DNA of 64,000 nucleotides from Serratia fonticola. Lineage in GTDB: Bacteria; Pseudomonadota; Gammaproteobacteria; Enterobacterales; Enterobacteriaceae. Position 1 is the stretch's first letter; every line of letters starts with the position of its first letter. The position numbers were made by a program, and so were the translations under genes. Below the pieces are notes generated by a model that saw only the letters and a program-made list of their open reading frames with translations, did no database searches and was not told the origin of the DNA. The DNA lies in assembly GCF_006715025.1 (NCBI RefSeq), contig NZ_VFMK01000001.1, positions 5,456,001 through 5,520,000 on the forward strand. Reading direction: 5' to 3'. Below are positions 62,752-64,000 of the stretch, one piece after another.

Positions 62752-64000
62752 TCAAGCCTGCGGAATAGTCAGCGTCCGGTCCAGCGGCGCTACGTCCGAC
62801 TTTAATTTGTTCACCCGTTTAAGCTCACTGACGCTGACACCATAACGCACCGCAATGGAGGACAGGGTATCACCACGCGTGACTTTGTGCTTCGTCGGCT
62901 TGGCGCTTTTTGCCTTGGCCTGAACCGGTACTGCCGCGGTTTTCCCGGCAGGCACCTTCAGGCGTTGGCCAACCCAGACACCGTCTTTCTTCAGCTTATT
63001 CAGATCGCGCAGCGTCGCCATACTGGTGCCATAGCTATCGGCAATACCGGACAAGGTTTCTGCCCGCTTCACCACGTGGATCTGCGTTTTACTCACATTC
63101 GCGCTATTGCTGGCCGGACGACTCACCGGTTCGGGTTGTCTTAAATCTTGTGTAGTCGAGTTAACCGCCGCTGCGACGTCCAGCGGACGGTTTTCCACCT
63201 TTGGGTCGGCTTGTAGCGGATGCGCCAGGAAATAATTGCGCAGACCGTTATGGATCGCCCGTGCAATTTTATCCTGATATGCGCTACTGCCCAGCAGTCG
63301 CTCCTCCGTGCTATTACTGATAAACCCAGTTTCCACCAGCAGTGATGGAATATCCGGTGAACGCAGCACTCCCAGGCTGGCGTGTTCCGGACGGCGTTTG
63401 TGCAACGACCCCACGCTTTGTAACTGTTGCAACACCTTCACAGCCACATCGTAACCAACGCGTTGCGAATGCCCGAACTGCAGGTCAAGCACAGCTTGAC
63501 TCAGGTAAGGGTCTGCCTGACTGTTAGCCAACAGATCGCCCGCCCCGCCCAGCAGTTCGGATTGTTTTTCGTGCTGTTCCAGCCAGCCTGCCATCTCACT
63601 GTTGGCCCGGCGATTAGACAGAACCCACACCGAGGCCCCGTTAGCACTGCGATTCGGTGCCGCATCCGCATGGATGGAAACCAATACGTTGGCCCCCTGC
63701 TTACGCGCCACATCAGAACGCCCCATCACTGAAATGAAGTAATCACCGTTACGTGTCATGACCGGCTTGAACATCGGATCGGCATCGAGCAACGCGCGTA
63801 AACGATGCGCGATAGCAATAGTGACGTTTTTCTCTTTCAGACCGTTTGGCCCGATAGCGCCAGGATCCTGTCCCCCGTGACCCGCATCGATCGCGACAAC
63901 CACGCGATCGCCAGAGCCGGCGGAAACACGGCTACTGCGCGGCGTGACGTCTGTCGCCGTGCCTGAAACCACCGTCGGCTTCGAGGTGAATGGATTGGTG
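62752..64000 (-). CDS. amiB: N-acetylmuramoyl-L-alanine amidase AmiB (N-terminus cut off)
   Basis: At least 415 C-terminal residues; the frame stays open through position 64000, so the signal peptide and AMIN domain lie beyond the edge. Amidase_3 domain with VVAIDAGHGGQDPGAIGP (zinc His), the Glu in KEKNVTIAIAHRL, SIHADAAP and LVETGFISNSTEERLL. Two C-terminal LysM domains follow (HVVKRAETLSGIADSYGTS and HKVTRGDTLSSIAVRYGVS). It splits septal peptidoglycan during division. It starts the superoperon with mutL 22 nt downstream. Confidence 0.96.
   Translation of the reverse strand, partial: TNPFTSKPTVVSGTATDVTPRSSRVSAGSGDRVVVAIDAGHGGQDPGAIGPNGLKEKNVTIAIAHRLRALLDADPMFKPVMTRNGDYFISVMGRSDVARKQGANVLVSIHADAAPNRSANGASVWVLSNRRANSEMAGWLEQHEKQSELLGGAGDLLANSQADPYLSQAVLDLQFGHSQRVGYDVAVKVLQQLQSVGSLHKRRPEHASLGVLRSPDIPSLLVETGFISNSTEERLLGSSAYQDKIARAIHNGLRNYFLAHPLQADPKVENRPLDVAAAVNSTTQDLRQPEPVSRPASNSANVSKTQIHVVKRAETLSGIADSYGTSMATLRDLNKLKKDGVWVGQRLKVPAGKTAAVPVQAKAKSAKPTKHKVTRGDTLSSIAVRYGVSVSELKRVNKLKSDVAPLDRTLTIPQA

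Overview
This window reads as an ordinary stretch of an Enterobacterales chromosome, most probably Serratia or a close relative in Yersiniaceae. Nearly every protein can be recognised at high similarity to its Escherichia coli counterpart. The gene order has features I associate with Yersiniaceae: basRS directly after dacB, mdh-argR close behind ispB, and an imperfect-palindrome repeat family scattered between genes. The species call is an inference from memory of families and synteny; no search was run.

Region by region. (1) 1-12.3 kb: the 3'-truncated nusA, rimP, initiator tRNA-Met, tRNA-Leu(GAG), secG, glmM, folP, ftsH and rlmE on the minus strand, then yhbY (+), greA (-), dacB (+) and the polymyxin-type two-component pair basRS (+). 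(2) 12.3-18.1 kb: obgE, yhbE, rpmA and rplU (-) and ispB (+). They are followed by three small DNA-binding proteins of phage-Mu type: two paralogues with a MuA/repressor-like winged helix and one Ner-like protein. Two intergenic sites beside them share a 38-nt conserved sequence. (3) 18.1-21.2 kb: mdh (-), argR (+) and a tandem pair of yhcN-type periplasmic proteins. (4) 21.4-45 kb: mpl, fbp, a chemoreceptor, ppa, the ytfP-tamB-tamA operon, msrA, paeA, ytfK, ytfJ, cysQ, cpdB, fklB, ytfB, a DUF488 gene, the rpsF-priB-rpsR-rplI operon, yjfY, yjfP and bsmA. (5) 45-48.1 kb: a stand-alone filamentous-haemagglutinin-type (TpsA) gene with an AT-rich upstream region, the clearest accessory insertion. 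(6) 48.1-64 kb: aidB, the nsrR-rnr-rlmB operon, purA, yjeT, and the amiB-mutL-miaA-hfq-hflX-hflK-hflC superoperon, with amiB cut by the window edge.

Most content is housekeeping: transcription elongation (NusA, GreA), ribosome assembly and modification (RimP, RlmE, RlmB, ObgE, HflX, L9, L21, L27, S6, S18), envelope building (GlmM, DacB, Mpl, TamAB, SecG, AmiB), membrane proteolysis (FtsH with HflKC), RNA turnover (Hfq, RNase R) and central metabolism (Mdh, Fbp, Ppa, PurA, FolP, IspB).

The most interesting non-housekeeping signals are the Mu-like three-gene regulator cluster with its duplicated operator-like sites, the orphan TpsA gene, four DUF1471 stress proteins in one window, and the dispersed palindromic repeat family, including one roughly 270-bp copy inside the rplU-rpmA-yhbE-obgE operon.
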